Assembly: GCF_020907985.1 (NCBI RefSeq)
Contig: NZ_JAJJPA010000004.1
Coordinates: forward strand, 219,358 to 283,357
Origin: Kitasatospora humi
GTDB taxonomy: Bacteria; Actinomycetota; Actinomycetes; Streptomycetales; Streptomycetaceae
Reading direction: 5' to 3'
DNA: 64,000 nt
Positions 7,620 through 16,644 of the stretch are shown piece by piece. A program made the translations under genes and the position numbers. Numbering within the stretch: the first letter of the stretch is position 1; each line of letters starts with the position of its first letter. A model generated the notes under the pieces. It saw only the letters and a list, made by a program, of their open reading frames with translations, did not search any database and had not been told where the DNA came from.

Positions 7620-9104
7620 TCACTTCCCGTTCAGCCATCCTGCCAGCTTGCCGCCCCGGTCGACGGCCCGCAGCCGCCGCTCGGTGGCCTCGCCCACCGC
7701 GTCGGTGGTGACCACCAGCAGCTCGTCGCCCGACCGCAGCACCGTGCTGCGGTCCGGCACGAAGCTCTTGTCGTCGCGGACCACCAGGGTGACCGCGGCG
7801 CCGGCGGGCAGCCGCAGCTCGGCGACCTCCACGCCGGATATTCGGGAGCCCGGCGCCAGCGCCACCGAGAGCAGGTGCCCGCGCAGCCGCTCCAGCGGTG
7901 CCGACTCGACGTCCAGGTCGTGGCCGAGCGCACCGGCCCCGATCCGCAGCCGGCGGGCCAGCCAGGGCAGCGTGGGGCCCTGCACCAGGGTGAAGACCAC
8001 CACCAGGACGAAGACGATGTCGAAGGCCTCCCGGGCGTTCGGCACACCGCCCACCAGCGGGATGGTGGCCAGCACGATCGGCACCGCCCCGCGCAGCCCG
8101 GCCCAGCTGAGCAGCGCCTGCTCGCGCCAGGGCAGCCGGAACGGGGTGAGGGTGAGCAGCACCGAGAGCGGCCGGGCGAGCAGCACCAGCACCGCGCCGA
8201 TGACCAGCGCGGGCAGCACCGCCGAGCCCATGGTGGCGGGCGTGCAGAGCAGGCCGAGCAGGACGAACATGCCGATCTGCCCGATCCAGGCCAGGCCGTC
8301 GGCGAAACCGCGCACCGCCGGGCCGTGCGGCAGCTTGGCGTTGCCGAGCAGCACCGCGCTGACGTAGACGGCCAGGAAGCCGGAGCCGTGCAGCAGCGCC
8401 CCGGCCGCGTAGGCGAGCGAGGTGAGGGCGAGCACGGCGATGGGGTAGAGGCCGGAGGCGGGCAGCGCGAGCTGCCGCAGGGCGTACGCGCCCAGCTTGC
8501 CGACGGCCAGGCCGACGGCGGCGCCGATCGCCAGCTCCATGAGGATGGTGCCGAGCAGCACGTACCAGGTGTCGAGCGGCCCGGTGCCGGCGAAGGCGAC
8601 CACCAGGATGACCACGGGGGCGTCGTTGAAGCCGGACTCGGCCTCCAGCAGGCCGCTGAGCCGGGCCGGCAGCGGCACGGTGCGCAGCACCGAGAAGACG
8701 GCGGCGGCGTCGGTGGAGGAGACCACCGCGCCGAGCAGCAGCGACAGCCGCCAGTCCAGCCCGACCAGCAGGTGGGCCCCCGCGGCGGTGACGAAGACGC
8801 TGATCCCGACGCCGACGGTGGCCAGCGCGGTGGCCGCCGGCAGCACCGGCCGGATCTCGCGCCAGTTGGTCTTCAGGCCGCCCTCGGCCAGGATGACCAC
8901 CAGGGCGGCGTAGCCCAGCACTTGGGTGAGTTCGGCGTCGTCGAAGGTGACGCCCAGTCCGTTCTGCCCGATCGCCATGCCGATGCCCAGGTAGAGCAGC
9001 AGGCTGGGCAGTCCGGATCTGCTGGCCAGGCGCACCGCGACCACGGCGACCAGGAGGATTGCGGAGCCTTCGAGCAGCAGCTTGTTCAGGTGGTCAACGG
9101 TCAC
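7620..9104 (-). CDS. Potassium/proton antiporter, CPA1 (NhaP2/CvrA type) with C-terminal TrkA_C domain
   Basis: The 494-residue protein has 12-13 membrane segments. They include 'GLPSLLLYLGIGMAIG', 'DDAELTQVLGYAALVVILAEGGLKTNW' and the ion-path motif 'SSTDAAAVFSVLR', then 'ESGFNDAPVVILV', where the ND pair is the conserved cation site. Residues from about 410 form a cytosolic TrkA_C/RCK-C domain: 'SRISGVEVAELRLPAGAAVTLVVRD' and 'VLRSGDELLVVTT'. This architecture is typical of K+/H+ antiporters that export K+ and may be gated by a nucleotide. The gene is transcribed toward the MFS gene and is probably monocistronic. Ion specificity is a family-level inference. Confidence 0.87.
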   Translation of the reverse strand: MTVDHLNKLLLEGSAILLVAVVAVRLASRSGLPSLLLYLGIGMAIGQNGLGVTFDDAELTQVLGYAALVVILAEGGLKTNWREIRPVLPAATALATVGVGISVFVTAAGAHLLVGLDWRLSLLLGAVVSSTDAAAVFSVLRTVPLPARLSGLLEAESGFNDAPVVILVVAFAGTGPLDTWYVLLGTILMELAIGAAVGLAVGKLGAYALRQLALPASGLYPIAVLALTSLAYAAGALLHGSGFLAVYVSAVLLGNAKLPHGPAVRGFADGLAWIGQIGMFVLLGLLCTPATMGSAVLPALVIGAVLVLLARPLSVLLTLTPFRLPWREQALLSWAGLRGAVPIVLATIPLVGGVPNAREAFDIVFVLVVVFTLVQGPTLPWLARRLRIGAGALGHDLDVESAPLERLRGHLLSVALAPGSRISGVEVAELRLPAGAAVTLVVRDDKSFVPDRSTVLRSGDELLVVTTDAVGEATERRLRAVDRGGKLAGWLNGK

Positions 9105-9413
9105 GCAGGGGCACCTCGACGTCTCGGGCGTCCGTCGGGCAGCGCGGTCGGGCAGCCGTGACGGGCGGGGGCGGGGAGGGTCACTGTGGTGGGCGACGGG
9201 GTGAACGGGCCCGGTGGGGCTGTGGACGGGCAGGGTGACACATGGTTAGCCGCGGGATCGTTACCCTGACTAACATTTTACGCGATCTTTGCACTGGCCC
9301 TGACGGTGGGTCGGCACGCGGTGGCCCACGGGCCAACCCGGACGGAGCGCCTCACCCGCGCCGGGTAGGGTCCCTGTGGTTACGTTGCCCCGCTCCCTGC
9401 ACCTAGGACCGAG
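9105..9413. promoter_or_regulatory. Divergent control region
   Basis: This 309-base gap lies between the antiporter and the divergent acylase gene. It has an AT-richer core near 9240-9290 containing TTAGCCGCGGGATCG, ACCCTGACTAA and 'cattttacgcgatctttg'. GGTTAG and CTAAC form a short inverted repeat about 30 bases apart that could be an operator. No gene is supported here. Confidence 0.4.
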
Positions 9414-12149
9414 ATGCCCCGCTCGCGACGCTCCAAGAAGTTTCGGCGCGCCCGACTGCTAGTGCTATTGCTCGTCGTGCTGCTGGTGGCCGGTGCGTCG
9501 GCCGGCGGATGGTACGCGGTGAACACCGTGCGCGCCTCTTTCCCGCAGGTCAGCGGCACGGTCCAGGTGCCGGGCCTGAGCAGCTCGGTGCAGGTCAAGC
9601 GGGACGCCCAGGGGATCCCGCAGATCTACGCCGACACGCCCGAGGACCTGTTCAAGGCCCAGGGCTACGTCCAGGCGCAGGACCGGTTCTGGGAGATGGA
9701 CGTGCGCCGGCACATCACGGCCGGCCGGCTGTCGGAGATGTTCGGCTCCAGCCAGGTCGACAACGACGCGTTCATCCGCACCATGGGCTGGCGCGAGGTG
9801 GCGCAGAAGGAGTACGACACCGTCCTCAGCCCGGACACCAAGAAGGACCTGCAGGCCTACTCGGACGGTGTGAACGCCTGGCTCTCCAAGCACCCCGGCG
9901 GGGCCGCCGCCTCGCTGGAGTACACCCTCCTCGGCACCGTCAACAGCGGTTACAAGCCGGAGCAGTGGACGCCGGTGGACTCGGTCGCCTGGCTGAAGGC
10001 GATGGCCTGGAACCTCTCCGGCAACGTGCAGGACGAGATCGACCGCTCGCTGCTGAGCCAGACCTTCACCCAGGACCAGATCAACCAGCTCTACCCGGAC
10101 TACCCCTACGACCGGAACCCCACCATCACCCAGGGCGGCACGGTCGGCGCGGACGGCACCTACAAGCCCGCGGGGTCCACCGGCACCACCGGCGCGGTCC
10201 AGCAGGGCTCCGCGGTGACCAAGGGCCTGCAGGACGTCTCCGGCAAGATGGGCAAGCTGCCGCAGCTGCTCGGCCCGCAGGGGCAGGGCATCGGCTCCAA
10301 CTCCTGGGTGGTCTCCGGCAGCCACACGGTCAGCGGCAAGCCGCTGCTGGCCAACGATCCGCACCTGGGTCCCGGTCTGCCGAACGTCTGGTACCAGATG
10401 GGCCTGCACTGCCGGACCGTCAGCCCGAGCTGCCAGTACGACACCACCGGCTTCACCTTCGCCGGCATGCCGGGCGTGGTGATCGGCCACAACCAGTCGA
10501 TCAGCTGGGGCTTCACCAACATGGGCGCCGACGTGGCCGACCTCTACCTGGAGAAGATCACCGGTCCCGACACCTACCTGAAGGACAACCAGGACCAGAA
10601 GTTCGCCACCCACCAGGAGACCATCAAGGTGGCCAACGGGGCGGACCGCACCATCACGGTGCGCGCCACCACCAACGGACTCGGCAACCAGTGCCCGCTG
10701 ATCTCCGATCAGAGCACCGAGGACCAGAACGTCGGCACCTACGCGCCGGTCGGCAACTCGGCACCCGACCGCGGCACCTCCGGCTACGGCGTGGCGCTGT
10801 GCTGGACCGCGCTCAATCCGGGCAGGACCATGGACGCGGTCTTCGAGATGGACCGGGCCACCGACTTCACCGCGTTCCGCGCGGCGGCCAAGGACTTCGC
10901 CGTCCCCGCGCAGAACCTGATCTACGCCGACACCCAGAACCACATCGGCTACCAGGCGCCGGGCGTCATCCCGGTCCGCGGCAAGGGCGACGGCCGCTAC
11001 CCGGCCCCGGGCTGGGACTCCGGCTACGACTGGAAGGGCTACCTGGACTTCAAGTCCCTGCCCTGGGTGGAGGACCCGCCGTCCGGCTACATCGTCACCG
11101 CCAACCAGCCGGTGGCCGACCAGAGCTACAAGCCGCTGATCACCAACGACTGGGAGTACGGCACCCGGGCCAAGGAGATCGACGACCAGATCAAGGCCCG
11201 ACTGGCCAACGGCGGCAAGATCTCGCCGGACGACATGCAGTCGATCCAGCTGGACAACGCCAGCGTGATGGCCAAGACCCTGGTGCCGCTGCTGCTCAAG
11301 GAGCAGGTCACCGACCCGTACGTGCGCCAGGCCCAGGACCTGCTCAAGGACTGGAACTACAACCAGGACGCCGACTCGGCCGCCGCCGCCTACTACAACG
11401 GCGTCTGGCGCCAGCTGCTCACCCTGGCCTTCGGGCAGAAGTTCCCGGCCTCGGTGCGCGCCCAGGGCGACTGCCTGCTGGTCGCGCAGAAGGTGGACGC
11501 CAATCAGCCGGCCGGCTCGGTCGGCGGTGAGACGAAGATCGTCACCCAGTGCGGCACCCGCAAGCCCAGCCAGGCTCAGCCGGACGGCGGCGACCGCTGG
11601 ATGGAGGTCGTCCGGCAGCAGCTGGCCGACCCGAACAGCTCGTGGTGGGACTACGTCGACTCCAACCACGTGCAGCAGCACGGCCTGGACAACCTGCTGA
11701 AGGAGGCGATGAAGGACGCCCGCCAGGACCTCACCGCCCACCTCGGCAAGGACATCTCCACCTGGAGCTGGGGCCGGCTGCACGAGCTGAGCCTCAACGA
11801 GCAGACCCTCGGCGTCGACAACTCCTCGATCGCCTCGGGGCTGATCCACCGGCTGCTCAACCGCGGCCCGTTCCAGCTGTCCGGCGGCTCGGCGGCGGTC
11901 GACGCCACCGGCTGGACCGCCGCGGCCGGCTACGACGTGGACTGGGTCCCGTCGATGCGGATGGTGGTCGACCTGAACGACTTCAACGCCTCCCGTTGGA
12001 TCAACGTGGGCGGTGAGTCCGGGCACGCCTTCGACGACAACTACGACGACCAGACCGGCCTGTGGGCCCAGGGCAAGATGCTGACCTGGGCGTACTCCAG
12101 CCAGGCAGTGGACCAGGCGACCAGGAACACGCTGACCCTGCAGCCCTGA
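9414..12149 (+). CDS. Penicillin acylase family protein (Ntn-hydrolase), secreted or membrane-anchored
   Basis: A basic head followed by one hydrophobic segment (LLVLLLVVLLVAGASAGGWY, about 15-35) directs the protein outside the cell. The alpha part has 'VKRDAQGIPQIYADTPEDLFKAQGYVQAQDRFWEMDVRR'. The nucleophile is Ser295 in GIGSNSWVVSG, where autoproteolysis between Gly294 and Ser295 would expose the N-terminal Ser of the beta chain. 'GKPLLANDPHLG' follows as in the family. The length (911) fits the large S45 members. Such enzymes cleave amides, including beta-lactam side chains and acyl-homoserine lactones. The physiological substrate here cannot be told. A bidirectional terminator separates it from the folate gene. 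Confidence 0.88.
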   Translation: MPRSRRSKKFRRARLLVLLLVVLLVAGASAGGWYAVNTVRASFPQVSGTVQVPGLSSSVQVKRDAQGIPQIYADTPEDLFKAQGYVQAQDRFWEMDVRRHITAGRLSEMFGSSQVDNDAFIRTMGWREVAQKEYDTVLSPDTKKDLQAYSDGVNAWLSKHPGGAAASLEYTLLGTVNSGYKPEQWTPVDSVAWLKAMAWNLSGNVQDEIDRSLLSQTFTQDQINQLYPDYPYDRNPTITQGGTVGADGTYKPAGSTGTTGAVQQGSAVTKGLQDVSGKMGKLPQLLGPQGQGIGSNSWVVSGSHTVSGKPLLANDPHLGPGLPNVWYQMGLHCRTVSPSCQYDTTGFTFAGMPGVVIGHNQSISWGFTNMGADVADLYLEKITGPDTYLKDNQDQKFATHQETIKVANGADRTITVRATTNGLGNQCPLISDQSTEDQNVGTYAPVGNSAPDRGTSGYGVALCWTALNPGRTMDAVFEMDRATDFTAFRAAAKDFAVPAQNLIYADTQNHIGYQAPGVIPVRGKGDGRYPAPGWDSGYDWKGYLDFKSLPWVEDPPSGYIVTANQPVADQSYKPLITNDWEYGTRAKEIDDQIKARLANGGKISPDDMQSIQLDNASVMAKTLVPLLLKEQVTDPYVRQAQDLLKDWNYNQDADSAAAAYYNGVWRQLLTLAFGQKFPASVRAQGDCLLVAQKVDANQPAGSVGGETKIVTQCGTRKPSQAQPDGGDRWMEVVRQQLADPNSSWWDYVDSNHVQQHGLDNLLKEAMKDARQDLTAHLGKDISTWSWGRLHELSLNEQTLGVDNSSIASGLIHRLLNRGPFQLSGGSAAVDATGWTAAAGYDVDWVPSMRMVVDLNDFNASRWINVGGESGHAFDDNYDDQTGLWAQGKMLTWAYSSQAVDQATRNTLTLQP

Positions 12150-12162
12150 GCCACCCCGCCCG

Positions 12163-12208
12163 AGGCCCGCCCCGACTCCTGGAACCCAGGCTCCGTCAGG
12201 GCGGGCCT
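12163..12208. terminator. Bidirectional terminator
   Basis: AGGCCCGCCC (12163-12172) pairs perfectly with GGGCGGGCCT (12199-12208), with a smaller inner stem in the loop. It lies between the convergent acylase and 5-FTHF cyclo-ligase genes and can serve both. Confidence 0.75.
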
Positions 12209-12216
12209 TCGCGCGG

Positions 12217-12804
12217 TCAGAACCGGTGCACGCCGTCCGACGTCACCACCGCGTGCACGGGGTGGTCGTGCGGCTCCACGGGCACGCGCTCCAGCAGCTC
12301 CTCCGGGTAGAGCAGGGTGACCAGCAGCGGCGTGGCACCGGCGGCGGTCAGCCGGGCCAGCACCCGGTCGTAGGAGCCGCCACCGCGGCCCAGCCGCAGC
12401 CCGCGCCGGTCCACCGCCAGGCCCGGCAGCAGCACCACGTCGGCAGCGGTGACCGCGTCCGGGCCCAGCCGCTCGCCGGTCGGCTCCAGCAGGCCGCGCG
12501 CCGCCGGGGCGAGCCGGTCCGGGCCCTGGTAGGCGGCCCAGTCCAGGTCGTTGTCCGGCAGCAGCACCGGCAGCAGCACCCGGGTGCCGCGCCGGTGCAG
12601 CCGGTCGAGCAGCGGGCGGGTGCCGGGCTCCGCGCCCACCGAGACGTAGGCGGCCACCACGGCGCCCGCCGGCAGCAGGGTCAGCGCCCGCTCGGCGATG
12701 GCCGCGGCCGCCGTCGACCGCCGTTCGGGGGACAGGGCGCGCCGGGCGGCGAGCAGCCGTGACCGCAGCGCGGCCTTGTCGTTGTACAAGAGATCGTCGG
12801 ACAC
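12217..12804 (-). CDS. 5-formyltetrahydrofolate cyclo-ligase
   Basis: The 195 residues match the family length. The N-terminal helix 'NDKAALRSRLLAARRALSPERR' carries the basic ATP-binding residues. 'LLPVLLPDNDLDWAAY' lies in the substrate region, and the glycine loop 'VDRRGLRLGRGGGSYDRVLA' binds ATP. The enzyme converts 5-formyl-THF to 5,10-methenyl-THF with ATP, recovering a storage folate. It is divergently arranged with the GGDEF/galU run, the usual order in streptomycetes. The start is the ATG at 12804. Confidence 0.9.
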   Translation of the reverse strand: MSDDLLYNDKAALRSRLLAARRALSPERRSTAAAAIAERALTLLPAGAVVAAYVSVGAEPGTRPLLDRLHRRGTRVLLPVLLPDNDLDWAAYQGPDRLAPAARGLLEPTGERLGPDAVTAADVVLLPGLAVDRRGLRLGRGGGSYDRVLARLTAAGATPLLVTLLYPEELLERVPVEPHDHPVHAVVTSDGVHRF

Positions 12805-12842
12805 GGCTCCGATCCTCCCCCAGCCCGCCCCCAGGGAGTCCC

Positions 12843-13670
12843 ATGTCCCTCCTGATGCCTGCCACAGCCCTGCTCAGCGTGGTGTCCGCCGGGACCGGCT
12901 GGGTGCTGTGGGCCCGCCTGCGCCGCCTGCGACAGGCCACCGCCGGCGAGGCGGCGGGGTTGCGCCGGCGGCTGGCCGAGCTCCAGGAGCGCTGCGACGA
13001 GCTGGCCCGGCTGGCGGCCCGCGACCCGGTCACCGGGGTGTGGAACCACCGCCACCTGCAGCAGACCCTGGAGCGCGAGGTGGAGCGCTGCGCCCGCCGC
13101 CGGAAGCCGGGGGAGCGGGGGCCGGAGCTGGCCGTGGTGCTGCTGGAGGTCGAGGGCTTCGACGCGGTCACCGCCGAGCACGGCCGGGGCCGGGCCCGGG
13201 CCGTGCTGCGCGACCTGGCCCAGCGGCTCACCGTCGAGGTGCGGCGCACCGATGTGCTCGGGCTGGTCGGCGGCACCGAGTTCCTGGTGGTGCTGCCGGA
13301 CACCGGCGCGGCCGGGGCGGCCAAGGTGGCCGAGCGGCTCTGCTGGGCGGTCCGGCGGCACCGGCTGCTGGACTTCGCGGTCGACCCGGTGGACTCCCGG
13401 GAGCGGCCGCGGCCCACCGCCAACGGCCTGCTGGCCACCGCCGGCATCGCGGTGCTGCCGGACGACGGCGGTCACCCGGTGCCGCTGCTGCGGGCCGCCG
13501 ACCGCGCCCTGGCCGCGGCCAAGCAGCAGGGGGGTGGACAACGGCGCGTATCCGGTTCAGGACGGCACGGTAGTGTGTCGGCCTGTGCCGCGCCGGGCCC
13601 CAGCGCCCGGTCCGGCCCTACCCGCAGTGTCGCGGCCGTGGTTGTCCCCGGCGAGGTTCGTCGTTCATAG
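12843..13670 (+). CDS. GGDEF-domain protein, degenerate active site
   Basis: The start is the ATG at 12843 behind GGGAG. An N-terminal hydrophobic helix (MSLLMPATALLSVVSAGTGW) and a short coiled coil (LRRRLAELQERCDELARLAA) precede a GGDEF domain from about residue 62. It contains 'RDPVTGVWNHRHLQQTLE' and, in place of GG(D/E)EF, the sequence GGTEF. The Thr replaces an acidic metal ligand, so diguanylate cyclase activity is doubtful; it could bind GTP or c-di-GMP as a sensor instead. Product length is 275. It lies just upstream of galU. Membrane attachment through the first helix is inferred. Confidence 0.75.
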   Translation: MSLLMPATALLSVVSAGTGWVLWARLRRLRQATAGEAAGLRRRLAELQERCDELARLAARDPVTGVWNHRHLQQTLEREVERCARRRKPGERGPELAVVLLEVEGFDAVTAEHGRGRARAVLRDLAQRLTVEVRRTDVLGLVGGTEFLVVLPDTGAAGAAKVAERLCWAVRRHRLLDFAVDPVDSRERPRPTANGLLATAGIAVLPDDGGHPVPLLRAADRALAAAKQQGGGQRRVSGSGRHGSVSACAAPGPSARSGPTRSVAAVVVPGEVRRS

Positions 13671-13725
13671 CCGACCGACCCCTCCGGCGGTCAGCTCGGC
13701 CCTCCGCCCTCAGTAAGGTCAACGC

Positions 13726-14643
13726 ATGACGACGAACTCCCGTATGCCCGTCACCAAGGCGGTTGTGCCCGCTGCCGGCCTCGGAACCCGCTTCCTCCCG
13801 GCCACCAAGGCCACGCCCAAGGAGATGCTGCCGGTCGTCGACAAGCCCGCGATCCAGTACGTCGTCGAGGAGGCCGCCGCGGCCGGACTCTCCGACATAC
13901 TCATGGTCACCGGCCGCAACAAGCGCGCCCTGGAGGACCACTTCGACCGGGCTTACGAGCTGGAGGAGCTGCTCGCCCGCAAGGGCGACGAGGACAAGCT
14001 GCGCCGGGTCCAGGAGTCCGTCTCGCTGGCCAACATGCACTACGTCCGCCAGGGCGACCCCAAGGGCCTGGGCCACGCGGTGCTGGTGGCCGAGCAGCAC
14101 GTGGCCGGCCAGCCCTTCGCGGTGCTGCTCGGTGACGACCTGATCGACCCGCGCGACCCGCTGCTGGCCCGGATGATCGAGGTCCAGCAGGAGCTGGGCG
14201 GCTCGGTGGTGGCCCTGATGGAGGTCGACCCGAAGCAGATCCACCTCTACGGCTGCGCCGCGGTCGAGGCCAACGGCCTCGGCGACGACGTCTTCCACGT
14301 CACCGACCTGGTGGAGAAGCCGGACCCGGCCGAGGCGCCCTCGAACTACGCCGTGATCGGCCGCTACGTGCTCGACCCCGCGGTCTTCGAGGTGCTGAAG
14401 AAGACCGAGCCGGGCCGCGGCGGTGAGATCCAGCTCACCGACGCGCTGCGCACCCTGGCTACGCTGAACGCCGAGGAGGGCGGTCAGGTGCACGGCGTGC
14501 TCTTCTCCGGCCGCCGCTACGACACCGGTGACCGAGCCGACTACCTGCGCGCGATCGTCCGGCTGGCCTGCGAGCGCGAGGACCTCGGCCCGGAGTTCCG
14601 CGGCTGGCTGAAGCAGTTCGTGGGGAGCGAGATGCAGGCCTGA
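13726..14643 (+). CDS. galU: UTP--glucose-1-phosphate uridylyltransferase
   Basis: The 305-residue protein has the nucleotidyltransferase signature 'KAVVPAAGLGTRFLPATKATPKEMLPVVDKP' with the GxGTRFLP and KEM segments that bind UTP. It also has 'VLLGDDLID', where Asp coordinates Mg2+, and 'GKPD'-like 'VEKPDPAEAPSNYAVIGRYVL'. It makes UDP-glucose for trehalose, cell-wall and exopolysaccharide synthesis. It is the first gene of a co-directional run continuing through the molybdopterin-type genes, with a 52-base gap to the next start. The N-terminus MTTNSRMPVTKAVVPAAG is typical of the family. Confidence 0.93.
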   Translation: MTTNSRMPVTKAVVPAAGLGTRFLPATKATPKEMLPVVDKPAIQYVVEEAAAAGLSDILMVTGRNKRALEDHFDRAYELEELLARKGDEDKLRRVQESVSLANMHYVRQGDPKGLGHAVLVAEQHVAGQPFAVLLGDDLIDPRDPLLARMIEVQQELGGSVVALMEVDPKQIHLYGCAAVEANGLGDDVFHVTDLVEKPDPAEAPSNYAVIGRYVLDPAVFEVLKKTEPGRGGEIQLTDALRTLATLNAEEGGQVHGVLFSGRRYDTGDRADYLRAIVRLACEREDLGPEFRGWLKQFVGSEMQA

Positions 14644-14695
14644 GCGCCTGCCTCCAGCGAGTGCAGGCTCGGGCCTGCCGGAAGGCGGTAGCGGG

Positions 14696-16033
14696 ATGAC
14701 GACCGATCAGCACGGCCACCACCAGGAGCGCCGGCAGCAGGCGGACGCCTGTGCCACCGAGGCCCCCGGCCGACGGTACTGGACGGTCGACGAGCACCTG
14801 GCGGACGTGCTGGCCGCGGTCACCCCGCTGCCCCCGATCGAGCTGCGGCTGCTGGACGCCCAGGGCTGCCGGCTGGCCGAGGACGTGCCGGCCGGCAGCG
14901 ACCTGCCGCCGTTCGACAACAGCTCGATGGACGGATACGCGGTGCGCACCGCCGACACCGTCAACGCCACCGAGCGGTACCCCTCGGTGCTGACCGTGGT
15001 CGGCGAGGTGGCCGCCGGCGCCGGCCGGCTGCCCGCGGTCGGCCCCGGCCAAGCCGTGCGGATCATGACCGGCGCCCCGGTGCCGCCCGGCGCCGAGGCG
15101 GTGGTCCCGGTGGAGTGGACCGACGGCGGCACCGGCACCGGCGAGGCCGCCCGGGCCATGGCCCCGGCCCGCGCCGACGAGGAGGTGCGGATCCGTCAGG
15201 AGGTCCGCGGGGGCGCGCACATCCGCCGCCGGGGCAGCGACATCGCGGCCGGCAGCACGGTGCTCCCGGCCGGCACCATGCTCGGCCCCACCCAGCTCGG
15301 CCTGCTGGCGGCGATCGGCCGCGGCAGCGTCAAGGCGCGGCCGCGCCCCCGGGTGGTGGTGCTCTCCACCGGCAGCGAGCTGGTGCCGCCCGGCGAGCCG
15401 GTCGGACCGGGTCAGATCTGGGACTCCAACAGCTTCACCCTGACCGCCGCCGCCCAGCAGGCCGGCGCGATCGCCTACCGGGTCGGCGGGGTGCCGGACG
15501 ACGCCGAGCGGCTGCGCGCGGTGCTGGACGAGCAGCTGGGCCGGGCCGATCTGATCATCACCTCGGGCGGGGTCAGCGTCGGCGCCCACGACGTGGTCAA
15601 GGAGACCCTCCAGGACCACGCGGGCATGGACTTCCGGACCCTGCGGATGCAGCCCGGCAAGCCGCAGGGCTTCGGCCGGCTCGGCGGCCCGGACGGCGTG
15701 CCGCTGCTGGCCCTGCCCGGCAACCCGGTGAGCGCCTACATCTCGTTCGAGCTGTTCGTGCGGCCGGTGATCCGCACCATGCTGGGCGCCGCGGACGTGC
15801 ACCGGCCCCGGGTGCTGGCGGTCTGCACGGCCGCGCTGCGCTCCCCGGCCGGGCGGCGGCAGTTCCTGCGCGGCCGCTACCTGGCCGACCAGGGCGCGGT
15901 GGAGCCGGTCGGCGGCGCCTCCTCGCACCTGGTCGGGGCCCTGGCCCGAGCCGACTGCCTGATCGTGGTGCCGGAGCGGACCGAGGCGGTGGCGGCCGGT
16001 GACGTGGTCGACGTGGTGCTGCTGCGCGACTGA
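14696..16033 (+). CDS. glp: MoeA/gephyrin-like molybdotransferase (Glp type)
   Basis: The MoeA domain order is complete in 445 residues. 'HLADVLAAVTPLPPIELRLLDAQG' is followed by 'DLPPFDNSSMDGYAVRTAD', 'IMTGAPVPPGAEAVVPVE' and the MPT-binding/gephyrin domain 'VVVLSTGSELV' and 'TSGGVSVGAHDVVKE'. The end is 'ALPGNPVSAYISFELF'. Biochemically the family inserts molybdate into adenylated molybdopterin. In Actinobacteria this copy, next to galU and a SepX/GlpR gene, corresponds to the gephyrin-like protein shown in corynebacteria to work with FtsZ and GlpR in division. That assignment comes from gene order, not from residues I could single out. Confidence 0.88.
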   Translation: MTTDQHGHHQERRQQADACATEAPGRRYWTVDEHLADVLAAVTPLPPIELRLLDAQGCRLAEDVPAGSDLPPFDNSSMDGYAVRTADTVNATERYPSVLTVVGEVAAGAGRLPAVGPGQAVRIMTGAPVPPGAEAVVPVEWTDGGTGTGEAARAMAPARADEEVRIRQEVRGGAHIRRRGSDIAAGSTVLPAGTMLGPTQLGLLAAIGRGSVKARPRPRVVVLSTGSELVPPGEPVGPGQIWDSNSFTLTAAAQQAGAIAYRVGGVPDDAERLRAVLDEQLGRADLIITSGGVSVGAHDVVKETLQDHAGMDFRTLRMQPGKPQGFGRLGGPDGVPLLALPGNPVSAYISFELFVRPVIRTMLGAADVHRPRVLAVCTAALRSPAGRRQFLRGRYLADQGAVEPVGGASSHLVGALARADCLIVVPERTEAVAAGDVVDVVLLRD

Positions 16034-16149
16034 ACGGCGCCGCCCGGCTGACGGCGCCTCAGCCCATCGAGTGGCGCCGAGCGCGGTGCGGTGGGCCGGG
16101 AGCGGTACGGTAGCGGCCGGAATTCGCCCCGTCCTGCTGGAGAACTGAC

Positions 16150-16644
16150 GTGACCACACCCCCCGGCGACCGCCTGACGCATGTGGACGAGACCGGCGCC
16201 GCCCGGATGGTCGACGTCTCCGAGAAGGAGACCACGGTGCGCACCGCGGTGGCGGCCGGCCGGGTGACCGTCTCGCCCCGGGTGGTCGAGCTCCTGCGCG
16301 GCGAGGGCCTGCCAAAGGGCGACGCGCTGGCCACCGCCCGGATCGCCGGGATCATGGGTGCCAAGAAGACCCCCGAGTTGATCCCGCTCTGCCATCCGAT
16401 CGCCATCTCCGGCGTCCAGGTCGACCTGGCGGTGACCGACGGGGCGGTGGAGATCACCGCGACGGTGCGCACCGCCGACCGCACCGGCGTGGAGATGGAG
16501 GCGCTGACCGCGGTGGCGGTGGCCGGACTGACCCTGGTCGACATGGTCAAGGCGGTGGACAAGGCCGCCGCCGTCCAGGACGTCCGGGTGCTCAGCAAGT
16601 CCGGCGGCAAGAGCGGCGAGTGGGTCCGCGGCGGTGCCGCGTGA
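16150..16644 (+). CDS. moaC: Cyclic pyranopterin monophosphate synthase
   Basis: The 164 residues include the family signature 'LTHVDETGAARMVDVSEKETTVRTAVAAG'. They also have 'MGAKKTPELIPLCHPIAISGVQVDL' with the catalytic His in LCHPI, and 'DRTGVEMEALTAVAVAGLTLVDMVKAVDK' with the catalytic Lys near the end. The enzyme turns 3',8-cyclo-7,8-dihydro-GTP into cyclic pyranopterin monophosphate in molybdenum-cofactor synthesis. Its stop overlaps the GTG of mogA by four bases (GTGA at 16641-16644), so the two are translationally coupled. Confidence 0.93.
   Translation: MTTPPGDRLTHVDETGAARMVDVSEKETTVRTAVAAGRVTVSPRVVELLRGEGLPKGDALATARIAGIMGAKKTPELIPLCHPIAISGVQVDLAVTDGAVEITATVRTADRTGVEMEALTAVAVAGLTLVDMVKAVDKAAAVQDVRVLSKSGGKSGEWVRGGAA

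Noticed and set aside
9465..12026. Minus-strand open frame of 850 codons opposite the penicillin acylase gene
   Set aside because: It is the mirror of a strongly coding frame with an intact Ntn-hydrolase active site; no ribosome binding site or domain on the minus strand.
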